From Asanoa ferruginea (GTDB taxonomy: Bacteria > Actinomycetota > Actinomycetes > Mycobacteriales > Micromonosporaceae): a stretch of 64,000 bases of DNA. The position numbers and the translations under genes are program-made. Shown piece after piece: positions 52,139 to 60,568 of this stretch (the first letter of the stretch is position 1; each line of letters begins with the position of its first letter). The notes beneath the pieces are model-generated. The model saw only the letters and a list, made by a program, of their open reading frames with translations. It made no database searches and was not told where the DNA came from. The stretch is from positions 5,208,001 to 5,272,000 of the forward strand of contig NZ_QUMQ01000001.1 in NCBI RefSeq assembly GCF_003387075.1, written 5' to 3'.

Positions 52139-53677
52139 ATGGCACGCAGGGGTGTGGCGGTGCTGCTGGGTGTGACCCTGGCAGCGGCGGGTCTGACCAT
52201 GGTCGCGGCGCCGGCACAGGCGCTGCCGCCACCACCCGGCTATGCCATCCGCGGCGTCGACGTGTCCTATTTCCAGGGTCCGGCGCTCGACTGGGCCGCG
52301 CTGGCCCGCGGCGGCACGAAGTTCGCCTACATCCGGGTCAGCGAGCAGGACGGGCGGCCCCTGTCCAACAACAACCCGGATCCGTTCTTCGCCACCAACT
52401 GGGCCGGCGCGCGGGCCAACGGTGTCTACGCCGGTGCCTACCACCGCGCCCGGCCCGGCCTCAGCAGCGGCAAGCAGCAGGCCGACGTGCTGCTCGACCT
52501 GGCGCCCTACGCGGCCGACGGGCTCAGCCTGCCGCCCATGCTCGACATCGAGTGGCCGCGGGCCGACTGGGGCCTGGGCGACTGCTACAACATGACGCCG
52601 GCCCAACTGGTGGCCTGGGTCCAGGAGTTCGTCACCGAGATCGCCGTGCGCACCGGGCGCCAGGCCATGATCTACACCAACACCAACTGGTGGAACCCGT
52701 GCACGGCCAGCAGCACCCGGTTCGCCGCCAACCCGCTGTTCCTCGCCAACTATTCGCAGAACCCGCCACCGCTGCCGGCCGGCTGGCCGTCGTTCGCCAT
52801 CTGGCAGCACGCCGCCGGCACCGCCATCCCCGGCTCCGACTGGTCCTCACCCGACCTCGACGTGTTCAAGGGCGACTACCCGGCGCTGGCCCGGTTGGTC
52901 GGGGGCCCGGCGACCAGCCTCCAGGCGACCATCAACAACCGGTATGTCACCGCGGCCAGTGCCGGTGCCGCACCGCTGATCGCCAACCGCACCGCGATCG
53001 GGCCGTGGGAGCAGTTCGACCAGATCGACGTGGGCGGCGGGTTCGTCGCGTTGCGGGCCCGCGTCAACGGTCGCTTCGTCACCGCCGACAAGGCCGGCGC
53101 GGCGCCGCTGATCGCCAACCGCACGGCGGTGGGCGCCTGGGAGAAGTTCGCGATCGTCACCAACGCCGACGGCACGATCAGCCTGCGCGCCAACGCCAAC
53201 AACAGGTTCGTGACGGCCGAGAAGGCCGGCGCCGCCGCGCTGATCGCCAACCGCACGGCGATCGGCCCCTGGGAGAAGTTCCGCGCCGTCCGGCCGCCGC
53301 CGCTGATCAGCCTGCTGGCCAACGCCAACCTCCGCTACGTCAACGCGGCGAGCGCGTTGACCGCCAACCGTGCCGAGATCGGGCCGGGGGAGCAGTATGA
53401 CCGGATCGACGCCGGTGGCGGGCTGGTCGCCTTCCGCTCCCGGCTCACCGGCCGCTACGTGACCGCCGAGAAGGCCGGCACCCAGCCGCTGATCGCCAAC
53501 CGCACCACGATCGGCGCCTGGGAGAAGTTCACGGTCGTCACCAACGCCGACGGCACGATCAGCCTGCGCGCCAACGCCAACAACAAATACGTGACCGCCG
53601 ACAAGTCCGGCGCCGCACCGCTGATCGCCAACCGCACCGCGATCGGCTCCTGGGAGCGGTTCTTCGTGGTCAGCTAG
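52139..53677 (+). CDS. Secreted GH25 lysozyme with fascin-like beta-trefoil repeats
   Basis: A 512-residue exported muramidase. Signal peptide 1-28. The GH25 domain (about 35-250) starts GVDVSYFQG and carries the catalytic D-x-E in MLDIEW near 134; it cuts the MurNAc-GlcNAc bond of peptidoglycan. The C-terminal 260 residues are six fascin-like units of pattern N-x-[RK]-[YF]-V-[TN]-A-x-x-[AS] ... LIANRTAIG-x-W-E-x-F, that is two beta-trefoils, the likely wall- or glycan-binding part. Unit 4 is shortened and loses the LI.NRT consensus. The domain pairing is uncommon. Confidence 0.9.
   Translation: MARRGVAVLLGVTLAAAGLTMVAAPAQALPPPPGYAIRGVDVSYFQGPALDWAALARGGTKFAYIRVSEQDGRPLSNNNPDPFFATNWAGARANGVYAGAYHRARPGLSSGKQQADVLLDLAPYAADGLSLPPMLDIEWPRADWGLGDCYNMTPAQLVAWVQEFVTEIAVRTGRQAMIYTNTNWWNPCTASSTRFAANPLFLANYSQNPPPLPAGWPSFAIWQHAAGTAIPGSDWSSPDLDVFKGDYPALARLVGGPATSLQATINNRYVTAASAGAAPLIANRTAIGPWEQFDQIDVGGGFVALRARVNGRFVTADKAGAAPLIANRTAVGAWEKFAIVTNADGTISLRANANNRFVTAEKAGAAALIANRTAIGPWEKFRAVRPPPLISLLANANLRYVNAASALTANRAEIGPGEQYDRIDAGGGLVAFRSRLTGRYVTAEKAGTQPLIANRTTIGAWEKFTVVTNADGTISLRANANNKYVTADKSGAAPLIANRTAIGSWERFFVVS
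52911..53674 (+). repeat. Six fascin-like repeats, duplicated in blocks of three
   Basis: Six units of about 40 residues encode two beta-trefoils. Units 2-3 and 5-6 are closely alike at DNA level: the segment around 53157-53206 recurs almost base for base at 53536-53585, 379 bp away, showing recent block duplication or gene conversion within the gene. Confidence 0.75.
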
Positions 53678-53696
53678 GCATTCACGCGGCCTTCGT

Positions 53697-54272
53697 TCAG
53701 AGGTGCGACACCACCAGCGTGGCCAGCTTCGTGGTGTCGGGCTGGCTGCGCCCGGTCTGCGGCGCGTCCTTGACGCCCGTGGAGATGAGCAGCAGGTCGT
53801 CGCCGACCAGCACCAGGATCTGGCCGTTGGGCGTGTCCCAGTAGGCGTCGTCGCCGAGGCCGGGGATGCCCACGGCGTCGGCGGTCCGCTGGTTGCTGAA
53901 CTGCGACTTGTTGTCGGCCGCGCCGGCCGCCGTCAGCGCCTCGCGGTGGCCGACGTTGGCGTAGCGGGTGCCGTCGGCGGTCCAATAGACGCACGACAGG
54001 AACTTGGTGTCCTTGGCGCCGGGCTCGACCTCGCTGGTGCGCGGCTCGGGGTTCATCGGCGCGTTCAGCACCGCCGTGGCGTCTTCGATGCGGTGGAACC
54101 CGCAGCCGGCCGCGGGCGAGGCGGGAGCCGCGGTGGCCGCGGGCGCGGTCGCGCTCGCTGCCGGCGCGCTGGGCGCCGCCGGGGCCGGTGCCGCTGGGTC
54201 GCCCGACGTGGTGTCGGCACACCCGGCCAGCACGACGACCGTGGCGAGCGCGGCGAACCTGATCAATCGCAT
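53697..54272 (-). CDS. Hypothetical lipoprotein (DUF3558-like)
   Basis: A 191-residue lipoprotein. The lipobox VVVLAGCAD anchors it at about Cys18; a long Ala/Pro/Thr linker (to about 56) follows. The mature domain has two Cys (AGCGFHRIEDA, FLSCVYWTADG) and DAYWDTPNGQILVLVGDDLLLIS, which resembles DUF3558 cell-surface proteins of actinomycetes. It is convergent with the lysozyme gene and divergent from the Liv operon. Function unknown. Confidence 0.78.
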   Translation of the reverse strand: MRLIRFAALATVVVLAGCADTTSGDPAAPAPAAPSAPAASATAPAATAAPASPAAGCGFHRIEDATAVLNAPMNPEPRTSEVEPGAKDTKFLSCVYWTADGTRYANVGHREALTAAGAADNKSQFSNQRTADAVGIPGLGDDAYWDTPNGQILVLVGDDLLLISTGVKDAPQTGRSQPDTTKLATLVVSHL

Positions 54273-54430
54273 GGCGTCCTCCGTCCTATGTGCCCGCCAA
54301 GGTAGGCAGCGCCGGCGCCGGTGCCACGGATCAGTCGGTTGCACGACTAAGAGCGTTATGCTTATCGATCTCTTTCCGGCCGCCGCGACCCGGCCGTACA
54401 CCCTCTTGTAACGACCCTGCAACGAGGGCA

Positions 54431-54467
54431 TTGACGACGCTCGCGAGAAAAGTACACTCCCAGTGTA
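54431..54467 (+). promoter_or_regulatory. Liv-operon promoter with palindromic operator
   Basis: TTGACG (54431-54436), 16 bases and TACACT (54453-54458) form a sigma-70-like promoter. The -10 is the left arm of a perfect palindrome TACACT-CCC-AGTGTA (54453-54467). A dimeric repressor there would block RNA polymerase; the TetR gene at the operon's end (59482) is the best candidate. The rest of the gap 54273-54501 shows only an imperfect CCCTC...GAGGG inverted repeat (54401-54428). Confidence 0.65.
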
Positions 54468-54501
54468 AATAGCTGAGCGTCGCTGCTGGTGGGAGGTGAA
54501 C

Positions 54502-55296
54502 ATGACGTCGCAACCCACCGGCGGAACCGTCCTTGAGCTGCGCGGCGTCGGGGTCAGCTTCGGTGGTCTGGTCGCGCTCGAAGACGTCTCGCTGGCCGCC
54601 GCGGCGGGCACCGTCGTCGGGGTCATCGGGCCCAACGGGGCAGGCAAGACGACCCTGTTCAACGTGGTCTGCGGGTTCGTCGAGCCCAACGCGGGTGCTG
54701 TCCTCTTCGAAGGTTCGCCGCTGCGGCCCCGCCCGCACCGGCTCGCCTCCCAGGGCATCGCCCGCACGCTCCAGGGTGTCGGCCTGTTCCGCGGCCTCAC
54801 CGTGCTGGAAAACGTGATGGCCGGCGCGACACACAGCGCCCGCGCGGGCCTGGTGTCGGCGATGCTCGGGCTGCCGCGCAGCGACCGCGACGAGCGCCGG
54901 TTGCGCGACGAGGCGATGACCCTGCTCGACGAGTTGGGCGTCGCCGAGCACGCGCGGGCCTGGCCCGACACGCTGCCCTACGCGGTCGGCAAGCGGGTCG
55001 CGCTGGCCCGCGCGCTGGTCGCCCGCCCACGCCTGCTGCTGCTCGACGAGCCGGCCGGCGGCCTCGGCGGCGACGACGTCGACGAGCTCGCGGCCTTGAT
55101 CGTCGACCTGCCGGCACGGGCGTCCGCCGGCTGCTCGGTGATGCTCGTCGAGCACCACATGGACCTGGTGATGAAGGTCTGCGACCAGATCGTGGTCCTC
55201 GACTTCGGTCGCGTCGTCGCCTCCGGCACCCCCGGCGAGATCCGCGACAACCCGGCCGTGGCCGAGGCCTACCTCGGTGCGGAGGTGCAGTCGTGA
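54502..55296 (+). CDS. Liv-type ABC transporter ATP-binding protein (LivG-like)
   Basis: A 264-residue ATPase of the branched-chain amino acid/amide importer class. Walker A GPNGAGKTTL, Walker B LLLLDEPAGGL and switch His in LVEHHMDLV are present. The signature is ALPYAVGKRVAL-like (TLPYAVGKRVAL), where the usual LSGGQ is replaced by YAVGK, as in some LivG proteins. ATG 54502 has GGAGG 5 bases upstream. Its stop overlaps the LivF-like GTG. Substrate not shown by sequence. Confidence 0.93.
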   Translation: MTSQPTGGTVLELRGVGVSFGGLVALEDVSLAAAAGTVVGVIGPNGAGKTTLFNVVCGFVEPNAGAVLFEGSPLRPRPHRLASQGIARTLQGVGLFRGLTVLENVMAGATHSARAGLVSAMLGLPRSDRDERRLRDEAMTLLDELGVAEHARAWPDTLPYAVGKRVALARALVARPRLLLLDEPAGGLGGDDVDELAALIVDLPARASAGCSVMLVEHHMDLVMKVCDQIVVLDFGRVVASGTPGEIRDNPAVAEAYLGAEVQS

Positions 55297-56015
55297 GCGA
55301 AGCCGACGTGCTGGTCGTCGACAAGGTCAACGCTGGCTACGGTGCCGTGCCGGTGCTGCGCGACGTCGACCTCACCGTGCCGGCCGGCACGATCACGGCC
55401 GTGCTCGGCGCCAACGGCGCGGGCAAGACGACGTTGCTGCGCACGATCACCGGCCTGGTCAGGCCGAGCGGTGGCCGCATCCTGTTCAGCGGCGCCGACC
55501 TGCGGGCCGTCAAGGTCGAGCAACTCGTCCGCCGTGGGATCGCACACGTGCCCGAAGGGCGCGGTGTGGTCGCCGAGCTGACCGTCGACGAGAACCTGCG
55601 GCTCGGCGGGCTGTGGCGCAGCGACAAGGCCGACGCGAAGAAGGCGACCGCCGAGGTCTACGAGCTGTTCGAGCCGCTGGCGCGCCGGCGCAACCACCTC
55701 GGCCACCAGCTCTCCGGCGGCGAGCGGCAGATGCTCGCCCTCGGCCGGGCGCTGGTCGCCCGGCCCACCCTGCTGCTGCTCGACGAGCCCTCGCTCGGCC
55801 TCGCACCCAAGGTGACCGCGCAGATCATGGCGCTGCTCAAGCAGCTCCGCGACACCACCGGGCTGACCGTGTTGCTGGTCGAGCAGAACGTGCGCGGCGC
55901 GCTGTCCATCGCCGACCGGGGGGTGGTGATGTCGCTCGGCCGGATCGTCTTGTCCGCCGACGCCGACCAACTGCTCGCCGACGACCGCTTGCGCCACGCC
56001 TACCTCGGCTTCTGA
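55293..56015 (+). CDS. Liv-type ABC transporter ATP-binding protein (LivF-like)
   Basis: A 240-residue second ATPase. Walker A GANGAGKTTLLR, RRGIAHVPEGRGV Q-loop region, intact signature LSGGERQML, Walker B LLLLDEPSLGLAP and the LVEQNV switch region are all as in LivF. It starts at GTG 55293, overlapping the LivG stop by 4 bases. It would form the asymmetric ATPase pair with LivG. Confidence 0.95.
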   Translation: MSEADVLVVDKVNAGYGAVPVLRDVDLTVPAGTITAVLGANGAGKTTLLRTITGLVRPSGGRILFSGADLRAVKVEQLVRRGIAHVPEGRGVVAELTVDENLRLGGLWRSDKADAKKATAEVYELFEPLARRRNHLGHQLSGGERQMLALGRALVARPTLLLLDEPSLGLAPKVTAQIMALLKQLRDTTGLTVLLVEQNVRGALSIADRGVVMSLGRIVLSADADQLLADDRLRHAYLGF

Positions 56016-56050
56016 CCTGCACCGCCCCGCTGCGCGAAAGGAGCCGCGGT

Positions 56051-56929
56051 TTGGACCGCTTCATCTTCCTCACCTTCGACGGGTTGTCGCGGGGAGCCGT
56101 TTATGCCGCGTTCGCACTCGCGCTGGTGCTGATCTGGCGCGCGGCGCGGGTGGTCAACTTCGCGCAGGGTGCGATGGCCGTCGTGACCGCCTATGCGGCG
56201 TACACCATCTCCGATGCCGTCGGCTCTTATCTCGTCGGTTTCATCGTCGCGCTGGTCGGCGGGCTGGCGCTGGGTGCGCTGGTGGAGCGCGGCCTGATGC
56301 GGTTCGTCGGCCATGCCAACCCGCTCAACGACGTGATCGTCGCGCTCGGCCTGGTGCTGTTCCTGACGGCCGTCGTCGGCATGATCTTCGGCGGTGAATA
56401 CCGCGCGGCCAACCAGCCGTTCGACACGTCGGCGATCGAGGTCGGCGGCATCCCGCTGATGAGCAGATACGACCTGTTCATCTGGGGTTCGGTGGCCACG
56501 ATGGTGGTGCTGCTGGCGCTGCTGTTCACCCGCACGGCCATCGGGCTGCGGATGCGGGCGGCGGCGTTCGCGCCCGAGGTGTCGCGCCTGCTCGGCGTCA
56601 ACGTGGGCCGGATGCTCACCCTCGGCTGGGCGCTGGCCGCGGCCGTCGGTGCGGTCGCCGGCGTGCTGATCCTGCCGACCGAGCTCGGCCTCCATCCACA
56701 TGCGATGGACATCGTGTTCGCGTCGTCGTTCGCGGCGGCCATCGTGGGCGGCCTCGACAGCCCGGTCGGCGCGGTGGTCGGCGGGATCATCGTCGGCCTG
56801 ATCCTGTCCTACGTCAGTGGCTATTTCGGCGCGGCGCTCACGCCGATCGCGGTGCTCGTCGTGCTGCTCGCGGTGCTGTTGCTCCGGCCGGGCGGGATCT
56901 TCTCGAGCGTACGGGCGAGGACGGTATGA
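56051..56929 (+). CDS. Liv-type ABC transporter permease (LivH-like)
   Basis: A 292-residue permease with about eight membrane spans. Typical LivH sequences are GLSRGAVYAAFALALVLIW, VVNFAQGAMAV and AAIVGGLDSPVGAVVGG. I use the TTG at 56051, because a strong AAAGGAG lies 7 bases upstream and it gives the standard N-terminus (LDRFIFLTFDGL); no ATG is suitably placed. The stop overlaps the LivM start (ATGA). Confidence 0.93.
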   Translation: MDRFIFLTFDGLSRGAVYAAFALALVLIWRAARVVNFAQGAMAVVTAYAAYTISDAVGSYLVGFIVALVGGLALGALVERGLMRFVGHANPLNDVIVALGLVLFLTAVVGMIFGGEYRAANQPFDTSAIEVGGIPLMSRYDLFIWGSVATMVVLLALLFTRTAIGLRMRAAAFAPEVSRLLGVNVGRMLTLGWALAAAVGAVAGVLILPTELGLHPHAMDIVFASSFAAAIVGGLDSPVGAVVGGIIVGLILSYVSGYFGAALTPIAVLVVLLAVLLLRPGGIFSSVRARTV

Positions 56930-58056
56930 GCACGACCAAGCCGGCTGAGCGCAAGACCGTGCCCGTCCAGGCCACCCGGTCGCGGATGAGCCGGTTCGTG
57001 GTGCCCAGCCCGCTGCGGCCCGGCGAAGGATCGACGCTGTTGCGGCACCTGCTCTGGGTGGCCGTCGCCGCGGTGGTGGTCTACTTCGTCAGCTACGGCA
57101 TCGACCCGTTCCGCAACTACCAACTCGCGACCGTCGCGGCCTACCTGTGCGTGACCGCCGGCCTGACGATGCTCACCGGCCTCAACGGGCAACTCTCGCT
57201 CGGGCACGGCGCGCTGATGGCCTGCGGCGCCTACACGGTGGCCCTGGCGCAAAACGAGTTCAGCGACCGCGACCTGTTCGGGCCCTGGCGGTTGCCCATC
57301 TCGCTCGCTCTCGGCGTGCTCGTCGCGGCGCTGGCCGGCGCGCTGATCGGCGTGTGCGCCGCCCGGCTCCGCGGGCCCTACCTGGCCGGCGTCACGCTCG
57401 CGGTCGCCCTGGTCGTGCCGGCGTTCACCACCCGGTTCGCCGACCTCTTCAACGCCGACCAGGGTTTGTCGGTCTATGTGGACTCACCGCCCGCCGGGCT
57501 CGGTCCCTACTTCCCGCCGGAGCGGTGGCAGGCGTGGATCGCGATCGGCGCCGCCATGCTGTCGCTGCTGATCGTCGCCAACCTGGTCAACAGCCGGTTC
57601 GGCCGGGCCTTCAAGGCGGTCCGCGACGACGAGGTGGCGGCCAAGCTGGTCGGCATCCACGTCGCCCGCACCCAGGTGCTCGCGTTCGTGGTCAGTGCCG
57701 GCTGCGCCGGCCTCGGCGGCGGCGTGCTGGCCGTCATCTCGCAGAGCGTGTCACCGAGCGTCTTCGGGCTCACGCTGTCGCTCAACCTGCTGCTGGCCAT
57801 CGTGCTCGGCGGCCTGGGCAGCCTGTTCGGCGCCGCGTGGGGCGCGCTGCTGCTCGTGCTCCTGCCTTATCTCACCACCGAGGTCACCCGCGGGTTCGAG
57901 CTGAGCCCGCGGCTGGCAAACAAGTTGGAAGGCAACCTCCCGCTGGCCATCTTCGGCCTGACGCTGATCATCGTGATGCTCGTCGCGCCCGGCGGCATCC
58001 AGGACGCCTTCCGCGCCTTGGGCCGGACGGTCCGCCGCCGGTGGCGCCGGACCTGA
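56926..58056 (+). CDS. Liv-type ABC transporter permease (LivM-like)
   Basis: A 376-residue permease with a long hydrophilic N-terminus (about 45 residues) and some nine spans. Family markers are TGLNGQLSLGHGALMACGAY, the ATPase-contact region AVRDDEVAAKLVGIHVAR and VLGGLGSLFGAAWGALLL. Partner of the LivH-like permease. Overlaps it by 4 bases and precedes the binding protein by 51 bases. Confidence 0.94.
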   Translation: MSTTKPAERKTVPVQATRSRMSRFVVPSPLRPGEGSTLLRHLLWVAVAAVVVYFVSYGIDPFRNYQLATVAAYLCVTAGLTMLTGLNGQLSLGHGALMACGAYTVALAQNEFSDRDLFGPWRLPISLALGVLVAALAGALIGVCAARLRGPYLAGVTLAVALVVPAFTTRFADLFNADQGLSVYVDSPPAGLGPYFPPERWQAWIAIGAAMLSLLIVANLVNSRFGRAFKAVRDDEVAAKLVGIHVARTQVLAFVVSAGCAGLGGGVLAVISQSVSPSVFGLTLSLNLLLAIVLGGLGSLFGAAWGALLLVLLPYLTTEVTRGFELSPRLANKLEGNLPLAIFGLTLIIVMLVAPGGIQDAFRALGRTVRRRWRRT

Positions 58057-58107
58057 CGGCCTCGCACCGCACCCCTATCCCGAGTCCACCATCCGAACAG
58101 GAGAGCC

Positions 58108-59403
58108 ATGCTTCGCAACGCACGTCGCGGCATAGTGGTCGCCGCATGTCTCGCACTGATCGCCACCAGCGCCGCATGTTCCGACGACGCGCCGAGCACC
58201 GGCGGGGGTGGGACCGCGGCCGCCGTGCCGGGTGTCACCGACACCGAGATCACGCTCGGCACGCACATGCCGCTGACCGGCCCGGCCGCCGCCGGCTACT
58301 CCAAGATCGCCCCGGCGTCCAAGGCCTTCTTCGACTACGTCAACGCCAACGGCGGCGTCAACGGCCGCAAAATCAAATACCTGATCGAAGACGACGGCTA
58401 CAACCCGGCCAACACCCAGACCGTCGTACGCAAGCTCGTCCTCGAGGACAAGGTCTTCGCGATCCTCAATGGACTCGGCACGCCGACGCACACCGGTGTG
58501 CTCGACTTCCTGAAGACCCAGAAGGTGCCGGACCTCTTTGTCGCGTCGGGCAGCCGGAGCTGGAACCAGCCGGAGAAATACCCGACGACGTTCGGCTACC
58601 AGCCCGACTACACGGTCGAGGGCAAGATCATCGCCGACTACGTCAAGAAGAACTTCCCCGGCAAGGTCGTCTGCCACATGGGCCAGGACGACGACTTCGG
58701 CCGCGACAGCCTGGCCGGTGTGGAGCAGGTGCTCGGCGCCGACGGCGTCAAGTCGAAGCAGAAATACGTCACCAGCAACACCAACATCACGCCCCAGATC
58801 CAGGCCTTCAAGGCGGCCGGCTGCCAGGTCGTCATCTCCGCGACGATCCCCGCCTTCACCGCGCTGTCCCTCGGCACCGCGGCCAAGCTCGGCGGCTTCC
58901 GGCCACAGTGGATCCCGTCCAGCGTCGGCGCCGACTACACCACGCTCGCCGGCCTGCTCGGCGACGGCAAGGTCCTGCTCGAGGGCCTGATCGCCCCCGG
59001 CTACCTGCCCGTCTCGACCGACGCCGCCAACCCGTGGATCCAGCTCTTCCAGAAGGTCAACAAGGAATACAACGGCAACGCACCCTTCGACGGCAACGTC
59101 GTCTTCGGCATGAACGTCGCCTACCTGACCGTGCAGTCCCTGCTCAAGGCCGGCAAGGACCTGACCCGCGAGAGCCTGATCGCGGCGGTCGAGTCGGGCG
59201 GCTTCAAGAACGCGGCGGTCGGCCCCTACCGCTACTCGAAGACCGACCACTCCGGCATCGGCGGCATGCAGATGGGCAAGGTCACCGCCGGTGTGCAGGC
59301 GGCCTTCGGCCCGGTCGTGCAGACCGACGACGCGGCCGGCCCGGTCACCGAATACACGGAGGCGGCAGCCCCGCCGCCGGCGAACGGCATCCCGACGGCC
59401 TGA
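58108..59403 (+). CDS. Liv-type substrate-binding lipoprotein (LivK-like)
   Basis: A 431-residue family-6 binding protein. The lipobox ATSAACSDD anchors it at about Cys24. The mature domain begins VTDTEITLGTHMPLTGPAA, and KIKYLIEDDGYNPANTQTVV and GQDDDFGRDSLAGV are typical of the LivJ/K fold. Sequence resemblance is to branched-chain amino acid or amide binders, but the ligand cannot be read. It is last in the transporter operon and followed by a strong hairpin. Confidence 0.94.
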   Translation: MLRNARRGIVVAACLALIATSAACSDDAPSTGGGGTAAAVPGVTDTEITLGTHMPLTGPAAAGYSKIAPASKAFFDYVNANGGVNGRKIKYLIEDDGYNPANTQTVVRKLVLEDKVFAILNGLGTPTHTGVLDFLKTQKVPDLFVASGSRSWNQPEKYPTTFGYQPDYTVEGKIIADYVKKNFPGKVVCHMGQDDDFGRDSLAGVEQVLGADGVKSKQKYVTSNTNITPQIQAFKAAGCQVVISATIPAFTALSLGTAAKLGGFRPQWIPSSVGADYTTLAGLLGDGKVLLEGLIAPGYLPVSTDAANPWIQLFQKVNKEYNGNAPFDGNVVFGMNVAYLTVQSLLKAGKDLTRESLIAAVESGGFKNAAVGPYRYSKTDHSGIGGMQMGKVTAGVQAAFGPVVQTDDAAGPVTEYTEAAAPPPANGIPTA

Positions 59404-59415
59404 CCGCCGTCAGCC

Positions 59416-59452
59416 CGGTGTCGGGCCGCCGCCCCTCGGCGGCCCGGCACCG
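59416..59452 (+). terminator. Terminator-like hairpin after the Liv operon
   Basis: A 16-bp stem (left arm CGGTGTCGGGCCGCCG, right arm CGGCGGCCCGGCACCG, one G-U pair) with a 5-base loop, 13 bases after the binding-protein stop. No T-run follows, as is common in actinomycetes. It would end or reduce transcription before the TetR gene. Confidence 0.75.
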
Positions 59453-59481
59453 CGCTGCCACCCGGATGACCGGAGGTCGGC

Positions 59482-60084
59482 ATGGACGGCCGAGTGGCCC
59501 GTTCCGAACGCAGCCGGCGCGCGATCGTCGCGGCCCACCTGGCCCTCATCGACGAGGGCGACCTGCGCCCGACCGGCGAACGCATCGCCGGACGCGCCGG
59601 CCTCTCGGTCCGTTCACTATGGACCAATTTCAAGGACATGGAATCGTTGTACGCGGCCACCGGCGCACTGGTGAACGAACGCCGCGACGCCCTGCACCGG
59701 CCGGTTCCGGCGGACCTGCCGCTCGCGGAGCGGGTCGCGTTGTTCTGCGCCCAACGGGCCGAGGCCCTGGAGATGCTGGCGCCCTCGGCCCGGGCGTCGG
59801 CGCTACGCGAGCCGTTCTCCGCGGCGCTGCGTGCCAATCGAGCGGCCAATGTCGCCCGGGTCCGGGCTCACGTCGAGGAGACCTTCGCAGCGGAGTTGGC
59901 GCTGGCCGGCGTGGGCCGTGAGCCGCTGGCTGATGCCCTGACGGTGGCGTGCACCTGGTCGACGTGGTCGATGCTGCGCGACATCCTGCACCTGTCGATC
60001 GCCGACGCCCGTGCCAACATGCACCGGACGATGTGGGGCCTGCTGATGGCCCCGATCCCGACGGGAGCCACGCCGAGCCGTTGA
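59482..60084 (+). CDS. TetR-family transcriptional regulator
   Basis: A 200-residue regulator. Helix-turn-helix region at 10-60: RRAIVAAHLALIDEGDL and ERIAGRAGLSVRSLWTNFKD (second helix pair). The C-terminal domain has HLSIADARANMHRTMWGLL. It follows the Liv operon, and is the nearest TetR gene to the TACACT-CCC-AGTGTA operator at 54453. ATG 59482 is preceded by GGAGG. Ligand may be the transported compound. Confidence 0.9.
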   Translation: MDGRVARSERSRRAIVAAHLALIDEGDLRPTGERIAGRAGLSVRSLWTNFKDMESLYAATGALVNERRDALHRPVPADLPLAERVALFCAQRAEALEMLAPSARASALREPFSAALRANRAANVARVRAHVEETFAAELALAGVGREPLADALTVACTWSTWSMLRDILHLSIADARANMHRTMWGLLMAPIPTGATPSR

Positions 60085-60100
60085 CCGCTAGCGTGCACCC

Positions 60101-60568
60101 ATGCGGCTTCTGATGGCTGGCACCGTGGAACGTGTGGTCGTGCTGTTCGGTTCGGAGGTCGATCCTGATCCGGAGCTGACCTGGGCGCGCGGGATAACGC
60201 TCGTCGGTGACGACGGCACCGAGGTGGATCAACCTGGGCCGTTTGGCGTCGTCGGCTGGTCGGTCGCCGGGCTGGATGCGTTGGCGTTCGCCGCTCGTCA
60301 CCCCGGGCTGGTGGATCGACTCGCATTGGTCGCGACCCCGATCCCGGACGACGAGGCCGCGCTGGGGTTCGAACTGTCCGACATCACCGCCAAGACCTTG
60401 CTGCTGTTCGGCGCCAAGGACCCGCTGACCGGCTCCCGGCATGGCACCTGGTGGCAGCGGCGACTACCCGACGCGCGGCTGGAGATATACCCGCAAGGCG
60501 GGCATGACCTGCTGGTGCCCGCCTGGAAACGGACCCTGTCCCACCTCGCCCCGCACTGCAAGCGCTAG
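60101..60568 (+). CDS. Small alpha/beta-hydrolase
   Basis: A 155-residue compact hydrolase. The nucleophile elbow GWSVAG is near 52, an acid residue lies in LFGAKDPLTG and the base in QGGHDLL, so the triad is complete although the protein is much shorter than usual (230-300 residues); it lacks a cap and the N-terminal HGGG strand region is minimal. An ATG at 60113 is a possible alternative start. Its last 4 bases overlap the end of the convergent MFS gene. Substrate unknown. Confidence 0.75.
   Translation: MRLLMAGTVERVVVLFGSEVDPDPELTWARGITLVGDDGTEVDQPGPFGVVGWSVAGLDALAFAARHPGLVDRLALVATPIPDDEAALGFELSDITAKTLLLFGAKDPLTGSRHGTWWQRRLPDARLEIYPQGGHDLLVPAWKRTLSHLAPHCKR

Noticed and set aside
60101-60568. 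The small alpha/beta-hydrolase as a pseudogene fragment.
   Set aside because: Nucleophile, acid and base residues are all present in order and the frame is intact, so a compact functional enzyme is more likely.
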